64,000 nt of DNA, taken from the NCBI RefSeq assembly GCF_001931675.1, contig NZ_CP014839.1, forward strand, positions 2,604,001-2,668,000, written 5' to 3'. Below, in pieces: positions 10,509 to 19,699 of this stretch (positions are counted from its first letter, which is position 1; each line of letters opens with the position of its first letter). Position numbers and translations under genes: made by a program. This DNA comes from Pandoraea thiooxydans (GTDB taxonomy: Bacteria > Pseudomonadota > Gammaproteobacteria > Burkholderiales > Burkholderiaceae). The notes under the pieces were generated by a model, which saw only the letters and a list, made by a program, of their open reading frames with translations, ran no database searches and was not told the DNA's origin.

Positions 10509-10548
10509 AAAAAAGCCGGTACTGCATGGCAGTCACCGGCTTTTTCTT
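10509..10548. terminator. Bidirectional intrinsic terminator between suhB and gltX
   Basis: A 10-bp stem, AAAAGCCGGT (10511-10520) with ACCGGCTTTT (10535-10544), is preceded by an A-run and followed by TTTCTTT. It serves the suhB transcript from the left and the gltX transcript (stop at 10572) from the right. Confidence 0.85.
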
Positions 10549-10571
10549 TGCCCTCCGGCGCTCTTTGGCGC

Positions 10572-11960
10572 TTAACCGCCCAGCCGGCTGAGCACCGTCT
10601 GACGTCCCAGCAGCGCCAACACCGCATCGATCGACGGCGTTTGCGTTTGTCCCACGGTCAGCAGGCGCACCGGCATCGCCAATTGGGGCATCTTCAGGCC
10701 ATGCCGCGCCAGCACGGCCTTGAACGCGGCACCGATCGCTTCCTTGCTCCACTCGACGTCGCCCAGCGCGGCGGCCAGATCGGCCAGCGCCGGCTTGACC
10801 TGCTCGCTCAGGTGCTGAGCCAGCGCCTCGGGCGCCGGTTGCGGTACCCGGTAGAACATCGCGGCATTCGCGGCGATTTCCTTGACGGTGTTGGCGCGGT
10901 CCTTGAGCAGGCCGACTACGCCGGCCAGCGCCGGACCGCCGTCGGTCGACAATCCCTGCTGGGCGAGAAACGGCTGCGCCAGGCCCGCCAGCCGGTCATT
11001 GTCGGCCTGTTTGATGTAGTGGTTGTTCAACCATGCCAACTTTTCAGGGTTGTGCTGCGCCGGCGATTTGCCCAGATGCTCGAGGTCGAACCATGCGACA
11101 AACTGCTCGCGCGAGAAAATCTCCGCATCGCCGTGCGCCCAACCCAAGCGGGCGAGATAGTTCAATACCGCTTCGGGCAAGTAGCCTTCGTCGCGGTATT
11201 GCATCACGCCCATCGCACCATTGCGCTTGGACATTTTCTCGCCCTGATCGTTGAGTACCGTGGGCAAATGCGCGTAGACCGGGGGTTCCTTGCCCAGCGC
11301 CCGGAAAATATTGATTTGACGCGGTGTATTGTTGACGTGGTCATCGCCGCGAATCACGTGCGTAATGGCCATGTCCATGTCGTCGACCACCACGCAGAAA
11401 TTGTAGGTCGGCGTGCCGTCGGGCCGGGCGATCACCAGATCGTCCAGTTCTTCGTTCGAGATTTCGATGCGGCCCTTCACCGCGTCGTCCCACGCGACCG
11501 ACCCGCTCAGCGGATTTCTGAACCGCAGCACCGGCGCGACGCCCGGCGGCGGACTCGGCAGCGTCTTGCCCGGCTCGGGCCGCCACCGACCGTCGTAGCG
11601 CGGCTTCTCGCCTTTGGCCCGCTGCTCCTCGCGCAGGGCGTCGAGTTCTTCGGGCGTCATGTAACACTGGTACACCTGACCAGCCTCGAGCAACTGCTGC
11701 AGCACTTCACGGTAGCGATCCATGCGCTGCATTTGATAGAACGGCCCCTCGTCGAAATCCAGTTCGAGCCACGCCATGCCGTCCAGGATCGCCTGTACCG
11801 CAGCCGGCGTCGAGCGCTCGAGATCGGTGTCTTCGATGCGCAGAATGAAGTCGCCGTGATTGTGGCGCGCAAACGCCCAGGGATACAGCGCGGAGCGAAT
11901 ATTGCCCAGATGAATGAAGCCAGTCGGGCTGGGGGCGAAACGTGTACGGATTTTGCTCAT
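10572..11960 (-). CDS. gltX: Glutamyl-tRNA synthetase
   Basis: GluRS charges tRNA-Glu with glutamate. The start chosen is ATG 11960 ([20 protein letters not shown], 462 residues). The frame extends 46 codons upstream, but that part is unlike the family. Class I motifs are the HIGH variant HLGN in [11 protein letters not shown] and the KMSKS variant in GEKMSKRNG. The catalytic-domain segment [19 protein letters not shown] is clear. The C-terminal helical anticodon-binding domain is complete. A TATAAT hexamer about 100 bp upstream may be its -10 box. Confidence 0.98.
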   Translation of the reverse strand: MSKIRTRFAPSPTGFIHLGNIRSALYPWAFARHNHGDFILRIEDTDLERSTPAAVQAILDGMAWLELDFDEGPFYQMQRMDRYREVLQQLLEAGQVYQCYMTPEELDALREEQRAKGEKPRYDGRWRPEPGKTLPSPPPGVAPVLRFRNPLSGSVAWDDAVKGRIEISNEELDDLVIARPDGTPTYNFCVVVDDMDMAITHVIRGDDHVNNTPRQINIFRALGKEPPVYAHLPTVLNDQGEKMSKRNGAMGVMQYRDEGYLPEAVLNYLARLGWAHGDAEIFSREQFVAWFDLEHLGKSPAQHNPEKLAWLNNHYIKQADNDRLAGLAQPFLAQQGLSTDGGPALAGVVGLLKDRANTVKEIAANAAMFYRVPQPAPEALAQHLSEQVKPALADLAAALGDVEWSKEAIGAAFKAVLARHGLKMPQLAMPVRLLTVGQTQTPSIDAVLALLGRQTVLSRLGG

Positions 11961-12063
11961 GATAGGCCTGAAGAATTGCGGCGAACCAAACAAAAAGCCC
12001 GCGATTGGCGCGCAGGCTGATTGTCGAGGGCTGCCCTGAAGCGGCTTGAAAGCTGAAGCCGCC

Positions 12064-12069
12064 ATTATA
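12064..12069 (-). promoter_or_regulatory. Candidate gltX -10 box (TATAAT)
   Basis: A consensus TATAAT reads on the minus strand (12069 to 12064), about 95-100 bp before the gltX start, in the divergent gap with the AraC-type gene. I see no convincing -35 at 16-18 bp, so the call rests on the hexamer and its position. Confidence 0.4.
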
Positions 12070-12139
12070 CAGCCGGGCTTGTGTCGCGGATCGGGCATAT
12101 ACTTGGCTATCCCGTCAACGGCAGCCCTGCGCGCGTCTT

Positions 12140-12904
12140 ATGTCTCACTCATCGAGCCACACCGCCGCCCCGGCCGTACTGGAGGTCCGGCACTATGAGC
12201 CGCTCCAGAACAGCGACCTGCATGAGCACCACCAGGTGGTCATCGGCCTGGCCGGCCGCATGGAAATCGCGCTGCCAGGCAGCGCGGGCGAAATCACCGC
12301 GCGGCGTGGCTGTGTGATTCCGGCCAGCGTGCGCCACGATTACCGCGGCGAGCGGCGAAACAGCCAGCTTGTACTGGATTTACCGGTATCGCGGCATACC
12401 GACGGACCGTTATTCGATGATGCGAGATTCTTTACGCTGGACCGAGATCTGGTGCATCTGGTGCATTTCATCGCGGAAAACACACAACGGCATCCGCAAC
12501 GCCAGGCGCTGCGCCTGCGCGGCTGCCATTTGCTGCTCGATGCGCTGAACGAACGCTTGAGCCCGCAACGCACCGACGCCCGGCGCCTGGACGTCGCGAA
12601 GATCGACCAGTTCATGCGCAGCCGCCTCGATGAGCCGGTGACCACGGCCCAGTTGGCCGGGCTCACGGGGCTGAGTCCGCGCCGCTTTCACGATTGCTTC
12701 GTGGCGGCTGCCGGCACCACGCCGTACCGCTATCTGCTGCGCCTGCGGCTGGAGCGCGCCGCGACGCTGCTGCGCCAGAACACCATGCCGCTGAGCGACA
12801 TTGCGCTGGCGGTCGGCTTCAACGATCAGAGCGCGTTGACGCACGCGTTTCGCGCGGCGTACGGCATGCCGCCCGCGCAGTGGCGCAAACAGGCCATGGC
12901 GTAG
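12140..12904 (+). CDS. AraC-family transcriptional regulator with cupin-like N-terminus
   Basis: A 254-residue predicted DNA-binding regulator. Residues about 13-95 look like a cupin sensor: HEHHQVVIGLAGRMEIALPG, followed by GCVIPASVRHDY. Residues about 150-250 form the AraC double helix-turn-helix: TTAQLAGLTGLSPRRFHDCF for the first, and LSDIALAVGFNDQSALTHAF followed by YGMPPAQWR for the second. No effector or target can be read from the sequence. It is divergent from gltX and convergent with hisC, with no obvious metabolic partner beside it. Confidence 0.9.
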   Translation: MSHSSSHTAAPAVLEVRHYEPLQNSDLHEHHQVVIGLAGRMEIALPGSAGEITARRGCVIPASVRHDYRGERRNSQLVLDLPVSRHTDGPLFDDARFFTLDRDLVHLVHFIAENTQRHPQRQALRLRGCHLLLDALNERLSPQRTDARRLDVAKIDQFMRSRLDEPVTTAQLAGLTGLSPRRFHDCFVAAAGTTPYRYLLRLRLERAATLLRQNTMPLSDIALAVGFNDQSALTHAFRAAYGMPPAQWRKQAMA

Positions 12905-12950
12905 CGCGAGCGGTGTCCTGGCGCAAAAATTCGCCGGGAGCCGCCCCGCC

Positions 12951-14018
12951 TCACGCCACGATGTCCGCCAGCGCGTCGCAGAGCGCGTCGCATTCCTGGT
13001 CGGTGCCGACCGAGATGCGCAGGAATTGCGCGATACGCGGCTTGGCAAAGTGCCGCACCACGATGTGCCGCGCCCGCAATGCAGCAGCCAGCGTCGCGGC
13101 GTCGTGCGCCGGGTGGCGCGCGAAGACGAAGTTGGCGGCCGAAGGCAACACTTCGAACCCCAGCGCGCTCAAGCGAAGCGTCAAGGCATCCCGGCTCGCC
13201 ATGACGGCCCGGCGGGTGTGCTCGAAATGATCGCGGTCTTCAAAAGCGGCCACCGCGCCCGCCTGGGCCAGTCGATCCAGCGGGTAGGAGTTGAAGCTGT
13301 TTTTGACGCGCTCCAGGCCCGCGATCAGATCGGCATGACCCAGCGCAAAGCCGACGCGCAATCCAGCCAGGGAGCGCGATTTGGAGAGCGTCTGGACCAC
13401 CAGTAGATTCGGATACCGGTCGATCAGCGTCACGGCCGAGACGCCTCCGAAGTCGATATATGCCTCATCGACGACGACAACGGAGTCCGGATTGCCGCGC
13501 AGGATCGCTTCAACGTCCTGCAATGGCATCAGGCACCCTGTCGGCGCATTGGGATTGGGGAAGATGATGCCGCCGTTCGGGCGCACGTAGTCGGCCGCCC
13601 GGATCGTGTATCGGTCGGTCAGCGGCACGCTCTCGTAGGCGATCTCATACAGGCCGCAATAGACCGGGTAGAAGCTGTACGTGATGTCGGGAAACAGAAT
13701 CGGTCGTTCGTGCTTGAGCAGCGCCTGAAATACCAGTGCCAGCACTTCGTCGGACCCATTGCCCACGAATACCTGCGCAGCGCTCAGTCCGTGATAGGCG
13801 GCAATGGCCGCCTTCAGGCGCGCGGCGTCCGGGTCGGGGTAGCGCCGCAGGCCGTCGCCGTCGTCGCCCAGCGCGTCGCGCACGGCTTGCAGCACGCGTG
13901 GCGACGGCCCATAGGGATTCTCGTTGGTATTGAGCTTGATCAGTCGTTCAAGCTGCGGTTGCTCGCCCGGCACGTAGGGTGTCAGGCGTGCAATACCGGG
14001 ACTCCAGTAGCGGCTCAT
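12951..14018 (-). CDS. hisC: Histidinol-phosphate aminotransferase
   Basis: PLP-dependent aminotransferase that converts imidazole-acetol phosphate and glutamate to histidinol phosphate. The 355-residue product has [40 protein letters not shown] and [18 protein letters not shown], with the PLP lysine at about residue 213. It begins 18 bp after metZ and is likely read with it. It lies outside any his operon here, so it may be the second HisC copy many Burkholderiales carry, possibly with a broader aromatic specificity; that is inference. Confidence 0.92.
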   Translation of the reverse strand: MSRYWSPGIARLTPYVPGEQPQLERLIKLNTNENPYGPSPRVLQAVRDALGDDGDGLRRYPDPDAARLKAAIAAYHGLSAAQVFVGNGSDEVLALVFQALLKHERPILFPDITYSFYPVYCGLYEIAYESVPLTDRYTIRAADYVRPNGGIIFPNPNAPTGCLMPLQDVEAILRGNPDSVVVVDEAYIDFGGVSAVTLIDRYPNLLVVQTLSKSRSLAGLRVGFALGHADLIAGLERVKNSFNSYPLDRLAQAGAVAAFEDRDHFEHTRRAVMASRDALTLRLSALGFEVLPSAANFVFARHPAHDAATLAAALRARHIVVRHFAKPRIAQFLRISVGTDQECDALCDALADIVA

Positions 14019-14036
14019 GGCAGTGGCGATCGTTGG

Positions 14037-15224
14037 TCAGATATCCAGTCCGCGCGCCAGATCGGCACGGATGTCGGCAGCGTTTTCCAGCCCCACCGCC
14101 AGGCGAATCAGCCCCTCGGTAATACCCGCCGCGGCTCGTGCTTCCGGCGTGATGCGGCCATGCGTGGTGCTCGCCGGATGCGTGATCGTGGTACGGGTGT
14201 CACCGAGGTTACCCGTGATCGAGCAGATTTTCGTGTGATCGATCACTCGCCAGGCGTTGGCGCGCTGCTGCTCGGGCGTGTCGCCCTTGACGTCGAATGC
14301 GACGATCGCCCCGCCACTGCTTTGCTGGCGCATCGCCAGCGCGTGTTGCGGATGCGACGGCAGCCCGGGGTAGTAGACACGGGCGATCCCCGGGTGCGCC
14401 TCGAGCCATCGGGCGATCTCCAGCGCATTGGCCGATTGCTTCTCCATGCGCAGTTTGAGCGTCTCCATGCCCTTGAGCAGAACCCAGGCATTGAAGGCCG
14501 ACAGGGTCGGCCCGGCGCTGCGCACGAAGGGAAATATTTTCCCCATGATGTACTCGCGGGTGCCGACCACCGCGCCGCCCAGCACGCGCCCCTGGCCATC
14601 GAGGTACTTGGTCGCCGAGTGCACGACCACGTCGGCCCCTAGCTTGATGGGCAGTTGCAAGGCCGGCGAACAGAAGCAGTTGTCGACCACGAACAAGGCG
14701 CCTGCCTGTTTTGCGATACTGCCGATGGCGGCGATATCGGCAACATCGGTCAGCGGATTGGACGGCGTTTCCAGGAAGAACATCTTGGTGTCGGGTTCGA
14801 TTGCCGCGCGCCACGCGTCGAGGTCGCTCGGATCGACGAAAGTCGTTCGGATACCAAATCGACTGAAAATCGCGCTGAACATTTGCAGCGTCGAACCGAA
14901 GATGCTTTGCGAACTGACCAGATGATCGCCCGCGCTGAGCGTGCTCATCACCACCGACATGATCGCGCTCATGCCAGAGGCCGTCGCCATGCAGGCCTCG
15001 GCGCCCTCCAGGGCCGCGAGCCGGTCCTGGAACATCGATACGGTCGGATTGGTGAAGCGGGAGTAGACGAAGCCTTCCTCGGATTTGGCAAAACGCTCGG
15101 CGGCCTCGGCCGCGCTCTTGAAGCAAAAGCTGGAGGTCAGGAAAAGCGCTTCCGAATGCTCGTTGAAGTTGGTGCGCTCGGTGCCGGCGCGCACCGCCAG
15201 CGTATCGAAATCGAAGGCGTCCAT
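14037..15224 (-). CDS. metZ: O-succinylhomoserine sulfhydrylase
   Basis: MetZ makes homocysteine directly from O-succinylhomoserine and sulfide, in place of transsulfuration. The start chosen is ATG 15224 (MDAFDFDTLAVRAGTERTNF, 395 residues), with an AAGGGA site upstream; a TTG six codons earlier is less likely. It belongs to the Cys/Met gamma-family of PLP enzymes: SRFTNPTVSMFQDRLAALEG, FFLETPSNPL and VVVHSATKYLDGQG, with the PLP lysine at about 206. An intrinsic terminator lies directly upstream of its ribosome-binding site (15243-15280), so expression must depend on read-through or control of that terminator. Confidence 0.94.
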   Translation of the reverse strand: MDAFDFDTLAVRAGTERTNFNEHSEALFLTSSFCFKSAAEAAERFAKSEEGFVYSRFTNPTVSMFQDRLAALEGAEACMATASGMSAIMSVVMSTLSAGDHLVSSQSIFGSTLQMFSAIFSRFGIRTTFVDPSDLDAWRAAIEPDTKMFFLETPSNPLTDVADIAAIGSIAKQAGALFVVDNCFCSPALQLPIKLGADVVVHSATKYLDGQGRVLGGAVVGTREYIMGKIFPFVRSAGPTLSAFNAWVLLKGMETLKLRMEKQSANALEIARWLEAHPGIARVYYPGLPSHPQHALAMRQQSSGGAIVAFDVKGDTPEQQRANAWRVIDHTKICSITGNLGDTRTTITHPASTTHGRITPEARAAAGITEGLIRLAVGLENAADIRADLARGLDI

Positions 15225-15242
15225 GGAGGTATCCCTTATCAA

Positions 15243-15280
15243 TAAAAAAGCCCGTTTCGCTGGTCAGCAAAACGGGCTTG
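15243..15280 (-). terminator. Intrinsic terminator directly upstream of metZ
   Basis: On the minus strand, AAGCCCGTTT (15279-15270) pairs with AAACGGGCTT (15258-15249); a T-G wobble and GCTG/CAGC lengthen the stem. A run of six T follows. Only about 18 bases separate the T-run from the metZ ATG at 15224, and these contain the ribosome-binding site. It may end the cvpA-purF transcript, act as an attenuator for metZ, or both. Confidence 0.8.
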
Positions 15281-15395
15281 AAATTCCATCTATCTAGGCC
15301 TCGCTTTAGCTGTTTCGAGGCTGTTTGCCCCGCGTCCGCAAGCTGAAATCAAATCGACGCTCATGCAGTGTACCACCCTGTGCCACAACCCGCCA
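15281..15395 (-). promoter_or_regulatory. purF-metZ gap: possible metZ promoter and leader hairpin
   Basis: The gap after the purF stop contains, on the minus strand, TGGTACACT (extended -10 type; TACACT at 15372-15367) and, further on, a hairpin with arms GCCTCG and CGAGGC (15298-15322) ahead of the terminator at 15243-15280. A transcript from this promoter would have a leader of about 135 bases before metZ. No known riboswitch class is recognisable to me. Confidence 0.35.
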
Positions 15396-16925
15396 TCACA
15401 GACTCAGGTGAGTGGCGCCCTCGTCGTCCGTGCCGCCGTCGGTGCCGTCGCGGTCGCTCTGTGCACGCGGCGACAGGCGCGCCTGCTCGAGCCGGTCGAG
15501 ATAGGCCGGGGTGACGTCGCCGGTGATGTAGTTGCCGTCGAAGCAGGATGCGTCGAAGTTGCTCAGCGCCGGATTGATGTCCATCACGGCCCGTTTCATG
15601 TCTTCGACGTCCTGGTATACCAGGGCGTCGGCGCCAATGATGCGCGCCACCTCTTCATCCGTGCGGCCGTGTGCAACCAGCTCGCTGCTGGTCGGCATAT
15701 CGATACCGTAGACGTTCGGGAATTTGACCGGCGGCGCGGCAGAGGCAAAGATCACTTTGCGGGCTCCGGCGTCGCGCGCCATCTGGACGATTTCCTGGCT
15801 GGTCGTGCCGCGCACGATCGAATCGTCGACGATCAGCACGCATTTGTCCTTGAATTCGACACGCATCGCATTGAGCTTCTGGCGCACCGATTTCTTGCGC
15901 ACCGCTTGCCCCGGCATGATAAATGTGCGGCCCACGTAGCGGTTCTTGAAGAAACCCTCGCGGTAGTTGACGTTGAGCTGCTTGGCGACCTGCATGGCGG
16001 CCGGGCGGCTCGAGTCGGGAATCGGCATCACCACGTCGATCTCGTCGATAGGCAGGGTTCGCTTGATCTTCTCGGCCAGGTAATCCCCCATGCGCAGCCG
16101 GGCGTCGTAGACCGGAACACCGTCCAGGCACGAATCCGGCCGAGCCAGATAAACCAGCTCGAAAATACAGGGGTTCAGGCTCGGCGCATCGGCACATTGC
16201 TGCGTGTGCAGATTGCCATCGAGATCGATGATGACGGCTTCGCCCGGTGCCACATCGCGCACGAAGGTGAACCCCATGCCCTCGAGCGCCACCGATTCGG
16301 AGGCGACCATCCATTCGGTACCGTTCGGACCGTCGTGGCGACCAAAGCACAGGGGCCGGATGCCGAAAGGATCGCGGCATGCAAGCAGGCCGAAGCCGGC
16401 AATCAGCGCGACGATCGCATAGGAGCCGCGCACGCGCCGGTGCATCCCCGAGACCGCGCGGAACAGCCCTTCGCGCGAGAGCGAGATGTCGGTGCTGGCA
16501 GTCTGCAGTTCATGCGCCAGCACGTTGAGCAATACTTCCGAGTCGGAACTGGTGTTGATGTGACGGCGATCGACACGGAACATCTCGTCCCTGAGCTGTT
16601 CCCAGTTGGTCAGGTTGCCGTTGTGCGCCATGATGATGCCGTATGGCGCGCTGACATAGAACGGCTGCGCCTCTTCGGCGCTGCTGGCCGATCCGGCGGT
16701 CGGATAGCGCACCTGACCAATGCCGATATTGCCCGGCAGGCTGCGCATGTTGCGCGTGCGAAATACGTCGCGCACCATGCCGTTGCCCTTGTGCATGTGA
16801 AACGAGTTGCCGTTCGCGGTCGCGATACCGGCGGCGTCCTGTCCACGATGCTGCAGCAACAGCAGACTATCGTAAATGAACTGATTGACAGGCGATTTGG
16901 AAACTACCCCTACGATGCCGCACAT
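15396..16925 (-). CDS. purF: Amidophosphoribosyltransferase
   Basis: PurF makes 5-phosphoribosylamine from PRPP and glutamine, the first step of purine synthesis. The 509-residue product begins MCGIVGVV, so Cys2 becomes the N-terminal nucleophile of the glutaminase domain once Met is removed. LLLLQHRGQDAAGIAT and MAHNGNLTNWEQLRDE follow. The C-terminal phosphoribosyltransferase domain has the PRPP-binding loop VLIVDDSIVRGTTSQEIV. It lies 32 bp after cvpA in the usual cvpA-purF pairing. Confidence 0.98.
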   Translation of the reverse strand: MCGIVGVVSKSPVNQFIYDSLLLLQHRGQDAAGIATANGNSFHMHKGNGMVRDVFRTRNMRSLPGNIGIGQVRYPTAGSASSAEEAQPFYVSAPYGIIMAHNGNLTNWEQLRDEMFRVDRRHINTSSDSEVLLNVLAHELQTASTDISLSREGLFRAVSGMHRRVRGSYAIVALIAGFGLLACRDPFGIRPLCFGRHDGPNGTEWMVASESVALEGMGFTFVRDVAPGEAVIIDLDGNLHTQQCADAPSLNPCIFELVYLARPDSCLDGVPVYDARLRMGDYLAEKIKRTLPIDEIDVVMPIPDSSRPAAMQVAKQLNVNYREGFFKNRYVGRTFIMPGQAVRKKSVRQKLNAMRVEFKDKCVLIVDDSIVRGTTSQEIVQMARDAGARKVIFASAAPPVKFPNVYGIDMPTSSELVAHGRTDEEVARIIGADALVYQDVEDMKRAVMDINPALSNFDASCFDGNYITGDVTPAYLDRLEQARLSPRAQSDRDGTDGGTDDEGATHLSL

Positions 16926-16957
16926 GGCATGAGTCCTTCAAAAAAACATCGAAACCT

Positions 16958-17500
16958 TCACATGGCGCCAGCCGACAGGCGCTCACTCGGCACGTACTGC
17001 GCGACGGCGTCCGGCAGGAACGGCCTGAGCACCTGCAAGCCCTGTTCGACATAGGGCCGCAACAGCGACTGTTGCCAGAACGTTTGCTGCGGCGCGTCGG
17101 TCAGGCGGGCAGCGCACACCAGAATCATCAGGATCACTACGCCGCGCACCACGCCGAACAGCGTGCCCAGGCCACGATCGGCCGGGCGCAGCCCGGAAAT
17201 CTCCACCAGCTTGCCCAGCAGGCTGTTGACGATGCCAGCCAGAAAAACCACCGCCACAAACACCAGCACGAACGCCAGCAAACCTTGTGTCACCTCGCGC
17301 CCGGGCAAGTCGCCGGGCAGCCAGCGGGTCACCGTGGGAGCCAAGGCCCGCGCCACGAAAAACGCCACTACCCAGCCGATAAGGGCGAATACTTCCCGCA
17401 AGAACCCGCGCCACATCCCCAGCAGCATGGACCCGGCCACGATCACCAGCGCCAGATAATCGACGCTGGTCAGGATCGCGCCATGCGTTGCGCCGACCAA
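16958..17500 (-). CDS. cvpA: CvpA family inner-membrane protein
   Basis: CvpA proteins are small membrane proteins next to purF, needed for colicin V production in E. coli and linked to envelope stress. The product has 180 residues with four hydrophobic helices, for example VDYLALVIVAGSMLLGMW, LREVFALIGWVVAFFVARAL, VTQGLLAFVLVFVAVVFLAG and LFGVVRGVVILMILVCA. The start is a TTG at 17500, one base after the stop of the SPOR gene, with GAGG as ribosome-binding site; no in-frame ATG fits better. The tight spacing points to translational coupling in a folC-SPOR-cvpA-purF operon. Confidence 0.88.
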   Translation of the reverse strand: MVGATHGAILTSVDYLALVIVAGSMLLGMWRGFLREVFALIGWVVAFFVARALAPTVTRWLPGDLPGREVTQGLLAFVLVFVAVVFLAGIVNSLLGKLVEISGLRPADRGLGTLFGVVRGVVILMILVCAARLTDAPQQTFWQQSLLRPYVEQGLQVLRPFLPDAVAQYVPSERLSAGAM

Positions 17501-17501
17501 C

Positions 17502-18257
17502 TCAGGAGACCTCAGCTATCTGTGCCTGCAGGCCGATGCGGCGCACCTGGCGCGCGGCATCCTCCGCGCTGGCTTTGTCCTTGAACGGCCCGGCACGCAA
17601 CAAGAACAGCGTGCGGCCGTTGATCTTGCGCTGTTCGACGTAACTGGGCACCTTGGCGGCCTTCAGCTTGGTCAGCCAGTTCATGGCACGCTGACGATCG
17701 GCGAACGCGCCAATGCGTATGACGAAATGTCCGGCCTTGTCTGCGGCGGCGGCCGTGGTGGCCGGCGCCGGCTTACTGGCTTGCGGCTCGGCCTGCGCCG
17801 GTTTGGCCGTCACGGCAGGCGCCACGGCGCGCGGCGCAGCACTTGGTGCCGCTTTGTTCGTTTTGTCGGCCGGGGCATCAGCCGGCGGATTGGCAGGCGC
17901 AGCGGATTTGGCGGCATCCGGCACGACGCTCTCGCCCTGGCCCAGGCTTTGCTGGGTCGCCGCGATCTTGACGGGCGGCATGGTCTGGTTCTGGCTCGGA
18001 ATTTCGATTGCGATATCGCCGGTCGCCGGCTTCGGCTTGGAATCGAGCACCATCGGCAGCACGATGACGGCCGCCAGCACAAGCGCCAGAGCGCCAACCA
18101 GGCGGCGGCGCGCACGTTGCTTTTCGGGCAACAAGGGGTCGACCTGAGGATGTGCGCTATATTCGTTCGCCGCCGCGGTGCGCGGCGCGCGGGCACGGCT
18201 GGCGCGCTTGGGAGTTACGGATTCGACTTCTTTTTTGCGGAAGGAGAACAATCCCAT
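17502..18257 (-). CDS. SPOR-domain cell-division protein (DedD-like)
   Basis: A 251-residue single-pass inner-membrane protein. It has a basic cytoplasmic N-terminus (MGLFSFRKKEVESVTPKRAS), one transmembrane helix at about 54-71 (LVGALALVLAAVIVLPMVL), a long Ala/Pro/Lys-rich periplasmic linker and a C-terminal SPOR domain (FVIRIGAFADRQRAMNWLTKL to the end). SPOR domains bind denuded peptidoglycan at the division septum, which targets such proteins to the division site. The position between folC and cvpA matches E. coli dedD. Confidence 0.88.
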   Translation of the reverse strand: MGLFSFRKKEVESVTPKRASRARAPRTAAANEYSAHPQVDPLLPEKQRARRRLVGALALVLAAVIVLPMVLDSKPKPATGDIAIEIPSQNQTMPPVKIAATQQSLGQGESVVPDAAKSAAPANPPADAPADKTNKAAPSAAPRAVAPAVTAKPAQAEPQASKPAPATTAAAADKAGHFVIRIGAFADRQRAMNWLTKLKAAKVPSYVEQRKINGRTLFLLRAGPFKDKASAEDAARQVRRIGLQAQIAEVS

Positions 18258-18327
18258 GGCGAGGCTCAGGTCGTGGCGGAAAAACCGGCATTAGCCGTCA
18301 TGCGCCCAATTCCAGTGTGTCGGTCAT

Positions 18328-19626
18328 TCAATGGCGCTCCAACTTGCGCTGGGCAATTACGCCGGCAACGGTATAGAACGATCCGAAAACCACGATTCTA
18401 TCATTGTCGCGAGCCACTTTTCGTGCCTCGAGATATGCCTGCTCGGGCGAAGCGAAGCGCTGCACCGAATGATCGGCGTCTGTTCGGAAACCGGCCGCCA
18501 GAAGTTTCTGCTCCAACACCTCCGGCGCGGCCGCGCGCGCCGTTGGCAGTGCGCTCAGGTACCAGTGATCGACCTTGTCCACCAGATGTTTGAGGATGCC
18601 GCCGATATCCTTGTCCTGCATGGCGCCGAACACCACGTGCGTGTATGGGAAGTAACCCATGCTGTCGAGATTCTGCCCCAGCACGGCGGCGGCGTGCGGG
18701 TTGTGGGCAACGTCAAGCACGACAGCCGGCTGGCCAGGCAGCACCTGGAAGCGCCCCGGCAGTTCGGCGGCGGCCAGGCCGCGCCGCATGTCCTGTGCGC
18801 TGACCGGCAGGCGCTCCCGCATGGCCTCCAGGGCCGCCAGCGCCGCGGCCGCGTTCAGCAGCTGATTGGCGCCGCGCAGAGCCGGATAGGCAAGCGCCGC
18901 CCGACGCAGGCTGCGCCCGCCATAACTCCATTGCTGCTTGTCACCCTGGTAATTGAAATCGCGGCCAAACAGCCAGAGATCGGCGTCGATCTCCTGTGCG
19001 TGATCGATCAACGATTGCGGCGGCACCGGGTCGCTGCAGATCGCCGGCCGGCCGGTTCGGAAGATACCCGCCTTCTCGAAGCCGATTTTTTCTCGGGTAT
19101 CGCCCAGATAGCTGGCGTGATCGATATCGATACTGGTGACGACGGCGCAGTCCGTATCGATGATATTGACCGCATCGAGTCGCCCGCCCAGGCCGACCTC
19201 CAGGATCACGGCGTCCAGGCCGCTGGCGGCGAACAGATGCATGATCGCCAGCGTGGTGAATTCGAAATAGGTCAGCGATACCGGCTCGGGGAAACTGCAT
19301 CTAGCTGATTCGACCGCTTCGAAATGCGGCAGCAGTTGCTCATCGCTGGCAATCTCGCCGTTGATTCGTGCCCGCTCGTTGAATGCCAGCAGGTGCGGCG
19401 ACGTATGGCAGCCGACCTTGTAACCGGCGGCCAGCAGCATCGCTTCGAGCAGCGCGCAGGTCGAACCCTTGCCGTTGGTGCCGCCCACGGTAAACACCGG
19501 GCAGGCAAAGGTCAGCCCCAGGGCCTGCTTGACCTTGCCGATACGCGCAAGGCCCATGTCGATACCCACGGGATGGGCGGTTTCCAGGTATTCGAGCCAC
19601 GGAGAAAGCGTTGGAAAAGTCGGCAT
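18328..19626 (-). CDS. folC: Bifunctional folylpolyglutamate/dihydrofolate synthase
   Basis: FolC adds glutamate to dihydropteroate and to reduced folates, using ATP. The 432-residue product carries the Mur-ligase-type P-loop FTVGGTNGKGST (about 45-56), SPHLLAFNERARING, DIDHASYLGDTREKIGFEKAGI and VLDVAHNPHAA. The start MPTFPTLSPWLEYLETAHPV agrees with the family, yet no Shine-Dalgarno sequence precedes it. A terminator-like hairpin with a T-run ends 8-9 bases upstream (19634-19665). It is followed by the SPOR gene after 70 bp. Confidence 0.96.
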   Translation of the reverse strand: MPTFPTLSPWLEYLETAHPVGIDMGLARIGKVKQALGLTFACPVFTVGGTNGKGSTCALLEAMLLAAGYKVGCHTSPHLLAFNERARINGEIASDEQLLPHFEAVESARCSFPEPVSLTYFEFTTLAIMHLFAASGLDAVILEVGLGGRLDAVNIIDTDCAVVTSIDIDHASYLGDTREKIGFEKAGIFRTGRPAICSDPVPPQSLIDHAQEIDADLWLFGRDFNYQGDKQQWSYGGRSLRRAALAYPALRGANQLLNAAAALAALEAMRERLPVSAQDMRRGLAAAELPGRFQVLPGQPAVVLDVAHNPHAAAVLGQNLDSMGYFPYTHVVFGAMQDKDIGGILKHLVDKVDHWYLSALPTARAAAPEVLEQKLLAAGFRTDADHSVQRFASPEQAYLEARKVARDNDRIVVFGSFYTVAGVIAQRKLERH

Positions 19627-19633
19627 GGGACAG

Positions 19634-19665
19634 GCAAAAAAACAAAGCGCGGACGCCGCCGCGCT
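19634..19665 (-). terminator. Intrinsic terminator between accD and folC
   Basis: On the minus strand, AGCGCGG (19665-19659) pairs with CCGCGCT (19652-19646) and is followed by TTGTTTTTTT. The T-run ends about 8 bases before the folC ATG. It probably ends accD transcripts in part, with read-through or control needed for folC. Confidence 0.7.
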
Positions 19666-19699
19666 GAAGACTGAATCTTACGCTGAATTCGAACTGCGT

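Noticed and set aside
15295-15324. GCTAAAG in the metZ leader as a sign of a SAM-II type riboswitch
   Set aside because: A short string resembling part of SAM-II occurs, but I cannot fit the rest of the pseudoknot fold. Reported only as an unassigned leader.
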